12,865 nt of DNA, taken from NCBI GenBank assembly GCA_902797565.1, contig CADBTO010000322.1, forward strand, positions 1 through 12,865. The letters are read 5' to 3'. Shown one piece after another: positions 1 to 7,947 of the stretch (positions within the stretch are counted from its first letter, which is position 1; every line of letters begins with the position of its first letter). The DNA comes from an uncultured Lachnospiraceae bacterium. Its GTDB lineage: Bacteria; Bacillota; Clostridia; Lachnospirales; Lachnospiraceae. The position numbers and the translations under genes were made by a program. The notes below the pieces were generated by a model, which had not been told where the DNA came from, made no database searches, and saw nothing but the letters and a program-made list of their open reading frames with translations.

Positions 1-1107
1 AATGGGCTGGCAGGGGGTATCCTGGGACGCGTTTGCGGAGGGAATACTCTGAATGATAAAACGGTCAAGGTATCCGGTATCAAAATGCCGTGCAGGATAG
101 AGGTCAAGGGCGAGGGCTCGGCCGGAGGCGTGATCGGCGGGACGGATACCGATACGGCGAATGGTCCGAACAACATATCAACATTGCTTTCGATCAAAAA
201 TATGGTCCTTGCAGGGCAGATTCGGGTTGAATCCACGAACCGGCGCGCTGGGGGGATCATCGGGACGGTGGAAGACAAGGATGACGGATTTACCGCATCG
301 GATGTCCACATCTATGGTTCGGATGCCTATGTCTATGCAAGCTGCGCGGGACAGCAGGGCGCGGCAGGCGGGTTTACCGGTGCGCTGTGTGCAAAGACCG
401 GTCAGATTAAAAATTCGTCTGCTTCCGTGTATGTATATGCTGAAAACGATGCAGCGGGTGGTTTTATTGGGTATGCAGCGAAAGGGAATGCAGATGCTTT
501 GATCGAAAACTGTTATGCCGGTGGGCATACGACGGAGCAGGGCAAATTCCTGGACGAAGCACCGCTGAAGCGCGAGGAAGGGCAAATTCATCTGGTATCC
601 GGCGGATACAATGTCTATAGCAATGGACGGTCCGCAGGAGGCTTCATTGGGAAAAATGCAGGGGCGTGGAAGATCACGAAGTGTTTCTCAACGGCATCGG
701 TGTATGGCATTGGAAGGGATAAAGATAAAGATGGTGTCGGTGGTTTCTGTGGGCACTTCTGGAAGGGAACAGTTTCCGATTGCTACAGCGCAGGAAGTGT
801 CAAAGGTGTTGGGAGTTATGTCCTTGCATTCTGCGGGAGTCCGAAAAACCAGTGTTTTACTGGCGTGAACCAATATCTGGCAGAACAGGTAACTGTACCA
901 GAGGAACAGGAGACCAATGCACAGCCGCGTACATACGCAGAGCTTGCAGAGGCATCTGGTTCGCTGGCAGAAGCTGTCCGTTTCGCAGGAGAAGGCGAAG
1001 CCTATCCGTTCCCGTTCTATTTCGCGGGAAGCGATGAGGGTGACGACTTCCACGGCGACTGGGTACTGGCAGAAGACACGGAAGCAGAACCGGAAGAAAA
1101 TCCGTAA
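1..1107 (+). CDS. GLUG-repeat extracellular protein, 3' part (5' end outside window)
   Basis: The frame is open from base 1, so this is the C-terminal 368 residues of a longer protein; the first ATG at 85 is internal. At least seven short glycine-rich motifs of the aGGfiG type recur (for example LAGGILG, SAGGVIG, RAGGIIG, AAGGFIG, SAGGFIG, VGGFCG), spaced roughly 25-65 residues apart. This matches the GLUG motif, known from large secreted or surface proteins of Gram-positive bacteria that form repetitive beta-rich stalks. Residues between motifs often read as short beta strands with Tyr, Ser and Val, such as ENCYAGG and SDCYSAGSV. The C-terminus (YPFPFYF, then HGDWVL, then an acidic EDTEAEPEENP tail) carries no LPxTG sorting signal and no closing membrane helix, so anchoring must be N-terminal or non-covalent. 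Similar Tyr-Pro/GDW endings occur in clostridial pilin-like GLUG proteins, but that comparison is from memory. The GLUG assignment is fairly sure; the role (adhesion or surface display) is inferred. Confidence 0.75.
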   Translation, partial: NGLAGGILGRVCGGNTLNDKTVKVSGIKMPCRIEVKGEGSAGGVIGGTDTDTANGPNNISTLLSIKNMVLAGQIRVESTNRRAGGIIGTVEDKDDGFTASDVHIYGSDAYVYASCAGQQGAAGGFTGALCAKTGQIKNSSASVYVYAENDAAGGFIGYAAKGNADALIENCYAGGHTTEQGKFLDEAPLKREEGQIHLVSGGYNVYSNGRSAGGFIGKNAGAWKITKCFSTASVYGIGRDKDKDGVGGFCGHFWKGTVSDCYSAGSVKGVGSYVLAFCGSPKNQCFTGVNQYLAEQVTVPEEQETNAQPRTYAELAEASGSLAEAVRFAGEGEAYPFPFYFAGSDEGDDFHGDWVLAEDTEAEPEENP

Positions 1108-1116
1108 AAAACACAT

Positions 1117-1147
1117 AAAAAACAGGAGGCATTGCCTCCTGTTTTTT
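1117..1147. terminator. Bidirectional rho-independent terminator
   Basis: A perfect 14-bp inverted repeat with a 3-base loop (ATT) has the core CAGGAGGC/GCCTCCTG. It is flanked by an A-tract on the left and a T-tract on the right, so it works as an intrinsic terminator on both strands. It sits 10 bases after the stop of the GLUG gene (+) and 6 bases after the stop of the rhodanese gene (-), closing both convergent units. Confidence 0.93.
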
Positions 1148-1152
1148 TAGAT

Positions 1153-1596
1153 TTATTCTTTCACAACTTCTCTGCTCCATTCCAGTATCCCGCCGAATAC
1201 CGAAACATCCGTGTATCCCTCTTTCACGAGGATTGCCGCAGCGTCTTCGGCGCGGCGGCCGGTGCGGCAGTACAGGAGCAGCGGCTGCTCTTTGTCTGGC
1301 AGGGCGTCCAGCTTTCCTTTGCGGATCTCTTCGATCGGCGCGAGCGTGGCATCCGGGATATGCCCTTCTTTGTATTCTTTTTCTGTCCGGACATCCACAA
1401 CCCGTGCATCCGGATTCGTTTTCATGATCTCTACAGCCTCTTCCTGGCTGATCATCTGGTATCCTTTCTGCATTTTGCTCCCTCCGTAAATAACCACGGC
1501 ACAAATTGCAGCAGCAGCAGCGACTGCGAGAAGCAGGATGCGGCCGGCTGATTTGCGCCGGACTGGCTGTTTGGGACTTAAAGTATCTGGATCCAT
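1153..1596 (-). CDS. Membrane-anchored rhodanese-like protein
   Basis: The protein has 147 residues. A basic N-terminus (PVRRKSAGR) is followed by one hydrophobic segment at about 20-37 with no clear cleavage site, so it is probably a signal anchor placing a single rhodanese domain (about 45-145) outside the membrane. Family marks are the VVDVR strand (66-70), the EYKEGHIPDA motif (74-83) and the active-site loop CRTGRR (110-115), with Cys110 as the predicted persulfide-carrying residue. Such domains move sulfane sulfur or act in thiol redox chemistry; the acceptor here is unknown. The start is supported by AAGGGGG seven bases upstream of the ATG. The gene begins 26 bases after the stop of the transporter-kinase gene and is the last gene before the terminator, so it is very likely the distal gene of that operon. 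The family call is firm; extracytoplasmic location is inferred from the charge pattern. Confidence 0.9.
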   Translation of the reverse strand: MDPDTLSPKQPVRRKSAGRILLLAVAAAAAICAVVIYGGSKMQKGYQMISQEEAVEIMKTNPDARVVDVRTEKEYKEGHIPDATLAPIEEIRKGKLDALPDKEQPLLLYCRTGRRAEDAAAILVKEGYTDVSVFGGILEWSREVVKE

Positions 1597-1622
1597 ACGT
1601 ATCCCCCTTTTGGAACAGTAAA

Positions 1623-4600
1623 TTATGTGGATAGGATTTCTGTCAATGTTTCGATCATCTTCCCAATTTCAATGGGTTTTGCAATGTGCGCATCCATTCC
1701 TGCGGCTTTTGCTTTCTGGACGTCCTCTGCGAAGGCATTTGCGGTCATTGCGATAATCGGAATCTTTGCCAGCTGAGGATCTTCCAGTGCGCGGATTGCC
1801 TGGGAGGATGCGTATCCGTCCATAACCGGCATCTGGATGTCCATCAGGACTGCTGCAAAATCTCCCGGCTGCGATGCCTGGACTTTTTCTACGGCAATCT
1901 TGCCATTCTCTGCCGTTTCAACCTGGAAGCCGGATTTCTTCAGGATCATCGTGGCAATCTCCCGGTTGACCACCTGGTCTTCCACAAGGAGCAGTTTGAA
2001 CTGGCTGAAATCCAGCTCTGCCGGCTTCGAATCAGGCGAATCAGACGGTGATGTACTGGAAGCCTGCGGTTTCTTCTTCGCCGGTGCTTTTGTGATGGCA
2101 AAATCCAGATGGAGGATGAACTCTGTGCCCTTGCCCTGCTCGGTTTCTACCGTGATTTTTCCGCCCATCAGATCTACGATACTCTTCGTAATCGCCATTC
2201 CAAGGCCCGTGCCCTGGATCTTGCTGACGGTTTTTTCACGTTCGTATGCTTCGAACACGCGTGCGGCAAATTCCGGGCTCATGCCCATGCCGCTGTCTTT
2301 GACCCGGATGACATAGTGCCCAATTCGTGCCGGAGCGGCTGTCTGGCCGCCTTGTGCAGGCTCTGTGCCCTGCCCCTCGTGTGCAGACTCTGTGTCCTGC
2401 CCTCCCAATACTTCAGGGGACGTTCCGTTTTCCAGCTCCGGGGCGGTGGAACTTCCTTCCTGTGTAAGAACCACGCGGACGCTCCCGTCGGCTGGCGTGA
2501 ACTTGAATGCATTGCTGACAAGGTTCAGCAGCACGCGGTTCAGACGGTTTGCATCGCAGAGGACATAGGGATCGGAAACATCATCCGTATCGACCGTATA
2601 CTCGATGCCCTTCATCTCCATCTGCGTGGCGAAGAGGTCTTTGATCTCTCCCACGGTCTGCGCCAGATTTGCCCGCTGCAGATCCAGTTCCATCTTCCCG
2701 CTTTCGATGCGGCTCATATCCAGTACATCGTTGATCAGCGCCAACAGATGGCGGCTGGAAGCCTCGATTTTCCCAAGATATTCTGCCGCGTCTTCCGGAA
2801 GCCCTTCGATTTCTTTCGTAATTTCTGTATAACCGATAATCGCATTCATCGGAGTCCGGATATCGTGGCTCATATTGGAGAGAAACGCGCTTTTTGCGCG
2901 GTTGCTTTCCTCCGCGGCAGCCTTTTCCACGGCCAGCATTTGTGCCCGCTGGTACATGGAACTGTAAATCTTAAACATAATGAAGAGCGCGAGGAAGATG
3001 ATCGCCATCTGGATCAGGCTGTTCTGCTGCATCTCGTGGTTGAATTTCGCAACCATCTTGTCCAGATAATAATCCGTATCTTTTTTCTCCGTCGCATCAG
3101 GCTTGTAGCCGTGTTCTTCCAGTTCATTTTCATGATAGGCACTCAGTTCCTTGAGCACTTCCGCGGACTTCGTATTCGAAGATTCCCGGAACCAGAGCAT
3201 ACTAAGGAAGAACAAGAGGAACAGCAGCACGATCCAGACCACGGTGGATTTTCCGAAGCGATGGCGTTTGTCATTCTGGAACACGCTATAGAAGAACAGG
3301 AAGCCCAGGATTCCCCAGCCGATTAAGATCAGATAGGATTCTGCCGTCAGTGCTTCCACAGACCAGAAGTTCGGGATCAGGAAGTACAGCGTGAAGATAC
3401 CGGAGATGAAGGCGCCCAGGATGCCCGTGTACATCACGATGCGGTTTCCGTCCCTGCGCGCTGCTTTGTAAGCGACTACGGATGTGTACAGATAGGCGAT
3501 GGTTGCGCCGATCGTATTGACATCCACGATCCAGCTGATGGCGGTCCGTCCCAGAAATGGCACGGGAAGCGAGATCAGCATCACGAAGAGGATCGCCGTC
3601 CGTGGTACGCCGTTGCGCCGCAGCTGCGCGAATTTCTTTGGAAGCATATCATCCCGCGCGGCAGCATAGAGCAGCCGGCTGGATGCAATCGTATTTCCGA
3701 TCAGGCCGGTCAGGATGCCGCCTGCAGTCGTCAATCCCAGTAGAAGGAATCCTGCCTTTCCCATATAGGTGAACACGCTGTGGAAAGTGGGAAGGCTTTG
3801 GACGCCGCTGTATTCAGACAGATGCAGGATATAATCTTTCCAGTCCGCCGCGCCTTTCGGCAATGCGGAAACGGCGATCAATGCCAGTAGTGAATATGCC
3901 AAAGCCGCCGTTACCACAGCAGAGATCATAATCGCAATCGCGCGCTTGACAGGGAAATGGAATTCCTCGGATGAATGGGAGATGGATTCAAATCCCGCAT
4001 AGGCCCAGGGCGCGAGCGCGACAATCCGGAAAATCTGGAGCGCGTGGCTCCCGTCTGAAGCAAATCTGGGCTGGATTTCCGTAATGGATACGCCGTTTCC
4101 AAGAAAGATGGATGCTGCACAGATCGTCACGCCGCCGATCAGGATGATCGCAAAGATGCTCTGTATCACAGAAGAGAGGCGTCCGCCTGCCAGACATACC
4201 AGTCCGGAAAACAGGATGGCTCCAGCGGAAACCAGCGCTTCGGCCAGATAGACGTCAAAGCCTGCCACCTGATAATGCGGCCCGATGGAAAGCAGGTTCC
4301 CGAACAGGTTCCGGCAGATCAGCGGGATCGCGGTGGCGTTTGCCCAGACAATCGCCAGATAGACGAGGGAGAGGAACCATGCGCTCAGGAAGCCATGGTC
4401 ATATCCCAGCTCCTGTTTGACGAAGGCGAAGGTTCCGCCGCAGTCCGGGTATTTTTTCATCATATAATAATAATTCGTTCCGATCAAGAGCATGACAAGC
4501 CCGCCGACCAGCATACCGATCGCCGTCCCCCATGGACCGGCAAGCGGGAGGAAGGTGGAACCCGGCATGACAAACGACCCCCAGCCAACGCTGCAGCCGA

Positions 4601-4685
4601 AGGCGAGTGCCCAGGCACCCAGGGGAGAAAGATAGGGCCTTAGGCCCCGAACCTCCTGAGACGGAGTTTGCGCACTTTGTGCCAT
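1623..4685 (-). CDS. APC-family transporter fused to hybrid histidine kinase
   Basis: The protein has 1020 residues from the ATG at 4685. Residues about 20-470 form a 12-helix amino acid-polyamine-organocation (APC) transporter: the broken first helix reads SVGWGSFVMPG, and the sixth-helix region reads PWAYAGFES. Two further membrane helices (about 482-499 and 557-574) enclose a charged loop of some 57 residues, probably outside the cell. A coiled linker leads to a HisKA domain with H-box SHDIRTPMN (His607). The ATPase domain has N-box Asn725, DSGMGM (797-802) and GTGLGM (825-830). The receiver domain (about 897-1015) has acidic pair Glu902/Asp903, phospho-acceptor Asp949, Thr981 and Lys1003. 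All kinase and receiver catalytic residues are present, so phosphotransfer should be active. It probably senses an amino acid or its transport and autophosphorylates; no output domain follows. A repetitive insert lies inside the ATPase domain. A TTG start 48 bases upstream is possible but less likely, since GGAG precedes this ATG. Domains are certain; the ligand is unknown. Confidence 0.93.
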   Translation of the reverse strand: MAQSAQTPSQEVRGLRPYLSPLGAWALAFGCSVGWGSFVMPGSTFLPLAGPWGTAIGMLVGGLVMLLIGTNYYYMMKKYPDCGGTFAFVKQELGYDHGFLSAWFLSLVYLAIVWANATAIPLICRNLFGNLLSIGPHYQVAGFDVYLAEALVSAGAILFSGLVCLAGGRLSSVIQSIFAIILIGGVTICAASIFLGNGVSITEIQPRFASDGSHALQIFRIVALAPWAYAGFESISHSSEEFHFPVKRAIAIMISAVVTAALAYSLLALIAVSALPKGAADWKDYILHLSEYSGVQSLPTFHSVFTYMGKAGFLLLGLTTAGGILTGLIGNTIASSRLLYAAARDDMLPKKFAQLRRNGVPRTAILFVMLISLPVPFLGRTAISWIVDVNTIGATIAYLYTSVVAYKAARRDGNRIVMYTGILGAFISGIFTLYFLIPNFWSVEALTAESYLILIGWGILGFLFFYSVFQNDKRHRFGKSTVVWIVLLFLLFFLSMLWFRESSNTKSAEVLKELSAYHENELEEHGYKPDATEKKDTDYYLDKMVAKFNHEMQQNSLIQMAIIFLALFIMFKIYSSMYQRAQMLAVEKAAAEESNRAKSAFLSNMSHDIRTPMNAIIGYTEITKEIEGLPEDAAEYLGKIEASSRHLLALINDVLDMSRIESGKMELDLQRANLAQTVGEIKDLFATQMEMKGIEYTVDTDDVSDPYVLCDANRLNRVLLNLVSNAFKFTPADGSVRVVLTQEGSSTAPELENGTSPEVLGGQDTESAHEGQGTEPAQGGQTAAPARIGHYVIRVKDSGMGMSPEFAARVFEAYEREKTVSKIQGTGLGMAITKSIVDLMGGKITVETEQGKGTEFILHLDFAITKAPAKKKPQASSTSPSDSPDSKPAELDFSQFKLLLVEDQVVNREIATMILKKSGFQVETAENGKIAVEKVQASQPGDFAAVLMDIQMPVMDGYASSQAIRALEDPQLAKIPIIAMTANAFAEDVQKAKAAGMDAHIAKPIEIGKMIETLTEILST

Positions 4686-4693
4686 AGATGATT

Positions 4694-4697
4694 CTCC
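4694..4697 (-). promoter_or_regulatory. Ribosome binding site choosing the transporter-kinase start
   Basis: GGAG lies eight bases before the ATG at 4685. The alternative in-frame TTG at 4733, which overlaps the stop of the upstream glucosidase gene, has no comparable site at normal spacing. The ATG is therefore preferred, and the 16 extra residues are left out. Confidence 0.7.
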
Positions 4698-4729
4698 AAT
4701 CTTACAAGAAAAATGCCAAATATAAAATG

Positions 4730-6427
4730 TCAAGAGCTTTTTTGGATAAAACGTAGAAGGACCGTTTCATAGGGGCGCAGCATTCCGCGCTGGTGCGGCG
4801 TCTTTTCCGGATAATTGCAGAGCAGCAGCTCTGCGGATGATTCGTCCAATCCCTTTGGCAGCCGGTAGGGTATTGCTTTCCGGGAAAACGAGCATAGGAC
4901 GAGGATCTGTTCATCGCGTCCTTCCAGCCTGCGTCCATACATGAACAGTTGTTTGCTTTTTGGGAAATATTCATGATAATCCCCCCAAAGCAGGACGTCG
5001 CTGTTTTTTCGCAGCTGCAGGCATTTCCGGTAGAAGTGCAGGATGCTGTCCGGGTCTTTTTCCTCCGATTCTGCGTTGATCCGCAGGTAGTTCGGGTTCA
5101 CATGAAACCAGGGGCGAACCCCGGAAAACCCTGCGTATGGGCCGCGGCTCCATTGCATCGGCGTCCGCGCCGAATCCCGGCTGGATACGTAGATGCGCAG
5201 CAGCCGTCTGGAAACGGGTTCTTTCTTGAAAAACGTGTGGTAAGCGTGTTTGGAAGCCACATCTTCGTATTGGTCAATGGAGTCCAGTCGGATATTGGTC
5301 ATGCCCAGTTCCTGGCCCTGATAGATGAACGGAGTCCCCTTCTGGAACAGGTATGCTGCCGCAAGCATCTTCCCGGATTCTTTCCAGAATTTATGGCTTC
5401 CATAACGGCTGATGACGCGCGGGTGGTCGTGGTTTTCAAGATACAGGGCATTCCAGCCTTTTTTGCCGAGGGCGTTCTGCCATTTGGTGAAGGCACGCTT
5501 CAGTTTGCGCAGGGAGAACCTGTGGTGTACGTATTCGGTCAGGAAACAGTCTGCCATCATATGGTCGAACTGAATCATCATATCCAGGACTTTATGTTTG
5601 CCCGTGGTATAACGCAGGGCGCTTGCCGTCGTTGTAAACGGTGCTTCCCCCACCTGCAGTGCCCCGTATTCCTGCGCCACATCCCGGAACTCCTGAAGAT
5701 AATCCAGAAGATTTGGCCCATTGTTATAGAACGGCAGGCCATTGATCGCAGGAAGGAAGGGATTGCCATTTGGAAGCGCCATATTCTTTGAGATAAACGT
5801 AATGACGTCTTCGCGGAATCCGTCCACGCCCATTTCCAGCCAGAAGCGCATAATGCCTTTGACTTCCTCCCGAACTCTGGGATTGTCCATATTCAGATCC
5901 GGCTGTTTTTTTGCAAATACATGAAGATAATACTGGCCGCGCTGTTCGTTGTATTCCCATGCCAGTCCTTCAAACTGGGAGTACCAGTTGTTTGGCGGAA
6001 GCTTGTCCTCACCTTTGAACAGCGGATCCCGCCAGATATAGTAGTCACTGTACGGGTTTTCTTCCGGGCTCCCGCCCTTGCAGCTTTCGAGAAACCATGG
6101 ATGCTCATCGGAAGTATGGTTGATGACCAGATCCAGCAGGACCTTTAGCCCCATCTGGTGTGCCCTGTCCAGGACTTTCCGGAACTGTTCCAGCGTACCG
6201 TAATCCGGATGAATATTCCGATAATCCGAGATATCATAGCCATAATCCGCGTTTGGCGAAGGATAGATCGGGGAAAACCAGATGCCGTCCACGCCGAGCG
6301 AATGGATGTATTCCAGCTTGTCGTAGACGCCATAGAGATCCCCAATCCCGTCTCCGTTCCCGTCTGCAAAGCTGCGGATCCAGATCTGGTAGAAGGACAT
6401 CCGGCGGTAATCAAAGACAGGTTTCAT
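4730..6427 (-). CDS. GH13 alpha-glucosidase, probably oligo-1,6-glucosidase
   Basis: The protein has 565 residues, the usual length for the oligo-1,6-glucosidase group (GH13 subfamily 31), and is predicted cytoplasmic (no signal peptide). The calcium-site loop DGNGDGIGD is at 22-30 and region I DLVINH at 99-104. The nucleophile is Asp207 in GFREDVITF, the acid/base Glu261 in VGEAP, and the third catalytic Asp334 in ENHDHPRV. RTPMQW (421-426) is typical of the group. The residue after the nucleophile is Val208; in this subfamily Val goes with alpha-1,6 activity (isomaltose, panose) and Thr with alpha-1,4, so an isomaltase-type specificity is inferred. Trehalose-6-phosphate hydrolase is the main alternative. 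The ATG overlaps the TGA of the glycosyltransferase gene (ATGA), with GGAGGAGG inside the end of that gene, so the two are translationally coupled. This suggests that the two enzymes share a substrate or product. The fold and catalytic residues are certain, the exact substrate is not. Confidence 0.92.
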   Translation of the reverse strand: MKPVFDYRRMSFYQIWIRSFADGNGDGIGDLYGVYDKLEYIHSLGVDGIWFSPIYPSPNADYGYDISDYRNIHPDYGTLEQFRKVLDRAHQMGLKVLLDLVINHTSDEHPWFLESCKGGSPEENPYSDYYIWRDPLFKGEDKLPPNNWYSQFEGLAWEYNEQRGQYYLHVFAKKQPDLNMDNPRVREEVKGIMRFWLEMGVDGFREDVITFISKNMALPNGNPFLPAINGLPFYNNGPNLLDYLQEFRDVAQEYGALQVGEAPFTTTASALRYTTGKHKVLDMMIQFDHMMADCFLTEYVHHRFSLRKLKRAFTKWQNALGKKGWNALYLENHDHPRVISRYGSHKFWKESGKMLAAAYLFQKGTPFIYQGQELGMTNIRLDSIDQYEDVASKHAYHTFFKKEPVSRRLLRIYVSSRDSARTPMQWSRGPYAGFSGVRPWFHVNPNYLRINAESEEKDPDSILHFYRKCLQLRKNSDVLLWGDYHEYFPKSKQLFMYGRRLEGRDEQILVLCSFSRKAIPYRLPKGLDESSAELLLCNYPEKTPHQRGMLRPYETVLLRFIQKSS

Positions 6428-7947
6428 CCTTCGGGCACCTCCTCCAGCTCGTCATAGGCATCCCATTCCGCTTCCATAAAGACGCGCCATTCGCGTGCCA
6501 GGTTTTCCAGCGCGGTATGCGGGAACAGTGCGGGGTTTTCGAACAGCTTTTCCGTGCTTTTACGGAGGCTTTCCCTGTTTTCGCGGAGCAGCGCCGTGCC
6601 CTCGCGCAGGCTGTCCCAGAAATTCTCCCGCATCCCGGTTGCGGTCTCGCGGAAGTCTGAGAAGAGTTCCTGGCCCAGCTGGCGCAGTTTCTGCTGTTCT
6701 GCAATGCCCCGCGCGGTCGCGGAGATCAGGTAGTCCGCCGGAAGCTTCTTCTTCCGGGGCAGCGTGCCTTTTGCCTTGGCTTCCAGGACATACTGGTAGC
6801 GGTCATATGCCCGCGCAACACAGGATTTCCATGAAAGATAGATTTCGTCCATCGCGCAGGTTCCAACGTCGTGCAGGTGTCCAAGATCCCGAATGGCTTT
6901 TGACAGGAGCGCGGCGCAGCTGTCTGCGTTTTCGTCGATCAGGAAGCCGTTCCTGCCGTCTGTTATGCCTTCTGCAGCACAACTGCCCCGTACTAATACA
7001 CTGGCGAGGCCGCAGGCGGCTGCTTCCCGGACCACCAGCCCGTTTGTGTCGAAGGTGGAGGGGAAGAGGAACAGGTCTGCCCGCGTGTTCCATGCACGCA
7101 GGGCATCGCGGTCATAGATCGGGCCGGTGAAAAAGCACTTGTCCGGCGCGTCCGGCCGTCCCATCAGCCCCAGTTCCTTTGCCTTGGACACAAGGCTTTC
7201 CTGGTCCGGCCCCTTCCCGACGAATACCATCCGGAAGTCCGCACCGGTATCCGCAAGCTGCTTCAGCGCGTCCAGAAGCAGGGGCAGGCCTTTATAATTC
7301 ATCATTCGTCCCACATAGAGGAACAGGGGGACGCCGGGCGGAAGGTCATAGCCGGCCGTTGCTTTTTCCACGTCTGCGTCCGGAACCCGCCCTTTCTCGA
7401 AGTCCACGCCATTACTCATGACGAGGTAATCGCCCTGGAAGCCAAGCTTCTTCAGGCTTTTCCCGGCACCCTGGCTGACAACCCAGATGTCGTCGCAGGC
7501 CTCGATGTTGCTCACCATGCTCCGGATGCCCTCCTGGGCGATCGGTTTCAGCTTCACAGCGCGTTCGATGTCGATATCGTACTTCGTGTGGTAGGTAAAG
7601 ACGATCGGCGCGTCTGTTTCATCCCGCAGGAGCCGCGCGATGACGGTTGCGGAGGCAGGGCAGTGGGAATGAATGATATCCGGCGCGAAGTCAAAGAGTT
7701 TCGCAACGGATTTCCCTTCAAATGGGTTCCCGGTACGGTAGCCGTTCGTGATTGCGGCTGTATCAAAACTTTGGTACGGTACGACTTTATAGGGATATTT
7801 TTCATAGTCCGCTCCGGGATAGGCGGGTGTCCCCACGATGATCTCCGAGGAAAAATCCCGCATGAGGTAATCCGCGTAGTTCATCATGACATTTACCACG
7901 CCGTCAATCACGGGCGGAAAGGAATCATTGAGTAAGCAAACTTTCAT
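6424..7947 (-). CDS. GT4-family glycosyltransferase with C-terminal helical extension
   Basis: The protein has 507 residues with a GT-B fold. The N-terminal domain opens with CLLNDSFPPVIDGV (4-17), a typical glycine-containing first loop of retaining GT4 enzymes, and has HSHCP (93-97) and TYHTKYD (118-124). The C-terminal nucleotide-sugar domain has GRMMNYKG (213-220), FVGKGPD (242-248) and DTNGLVVREAAACG (300-313), the EX7E signature with the first Glu replaced by Asp300 and the second kept as Glu308. Residues about 395-507 form a charged, mostly helical extension not needed for the fold. The closest families I can name are diacylglycerol alpha-glucosyltransferases and related alpha-glycosyl transferases, so the product may be a glycolipid or an alpha-glucoside; this is not settled by the sequence. 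GAAAGGG lies eight bases before the start. It overlaps the upstream small gene and the downstream GH13 gene by 4 bases each. The family is sure, the acceptor unknown. Confidence 0.9.
   Translation of the reverse strand: MKVCLLNDSFPPVIDGVVNVMMNYADYLMRDFSSEIIVGTPAYPGADYEKYPYKVVPYQSFDTAAITNGYRTGNPFEGKSVAKLFDFAPDIIHSHCPASATVIARLLRDETDAPIVFTYHTKYDIDIERAVKLKPIAQEGIRSMVSNIEACDDIWVVSQGAGKSLKKLGFQGDYLVMSNGVDFEKGRVPDADVEKATAGYDLPPGVPLFLYVGRMMNYKGLPLLLDALKQLADTGADFRMVFVGKGPDQESLVSKAKELGLMGRPDAPDKCFFTGPIYDRDALRAWNTRADLFLFPSTFDTNGLVVREAAACGLASVLVRGSCAAEGITDGRNGFLIDENADSCAALLSKAIRDLGHLHDVGTCAMDEIYLSWKSCVARAYDRYQYVLEAKAKGTLPRKKKLPADYLISATARGIAEQQKLRQLGQELFSDFRETATGMRENFWDSLREGTALLRENRESLRKSTEKLFENPALFPHTALENLAREWRVFMEAEWDAYDELEEVPEG

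Noticed and set aside
1597..1622. Possible break between the transporter-kinase and rhodanese genes
   Set aside because: The 26-base gap holds only a ribosome binding site; no terminator or promoter is visible, so the genes are kept in one operon.
2109..3326. 405-codon plus-strand frame inside the transporter-kinase gene
   Set aside because: Shadow of the kinase reading frame; no domain, no suitable ribosome binding site, composition rich in His, Cys and Arg.
4728..4733. TTGACA on the minus strand at the junction between the glucosidase and transporter-kinase genes
   Set aside because: No -10 box at 16-18 bases; the nearest TAAGAT is 23 bases away. An internal promoter is not supported.
4949..5791. 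280-codon plus-strand frame opposite the GH13 gene
   Set aside because: Shadow of the glucosidase codons; the minus-strand gene has all catalytic motifs.
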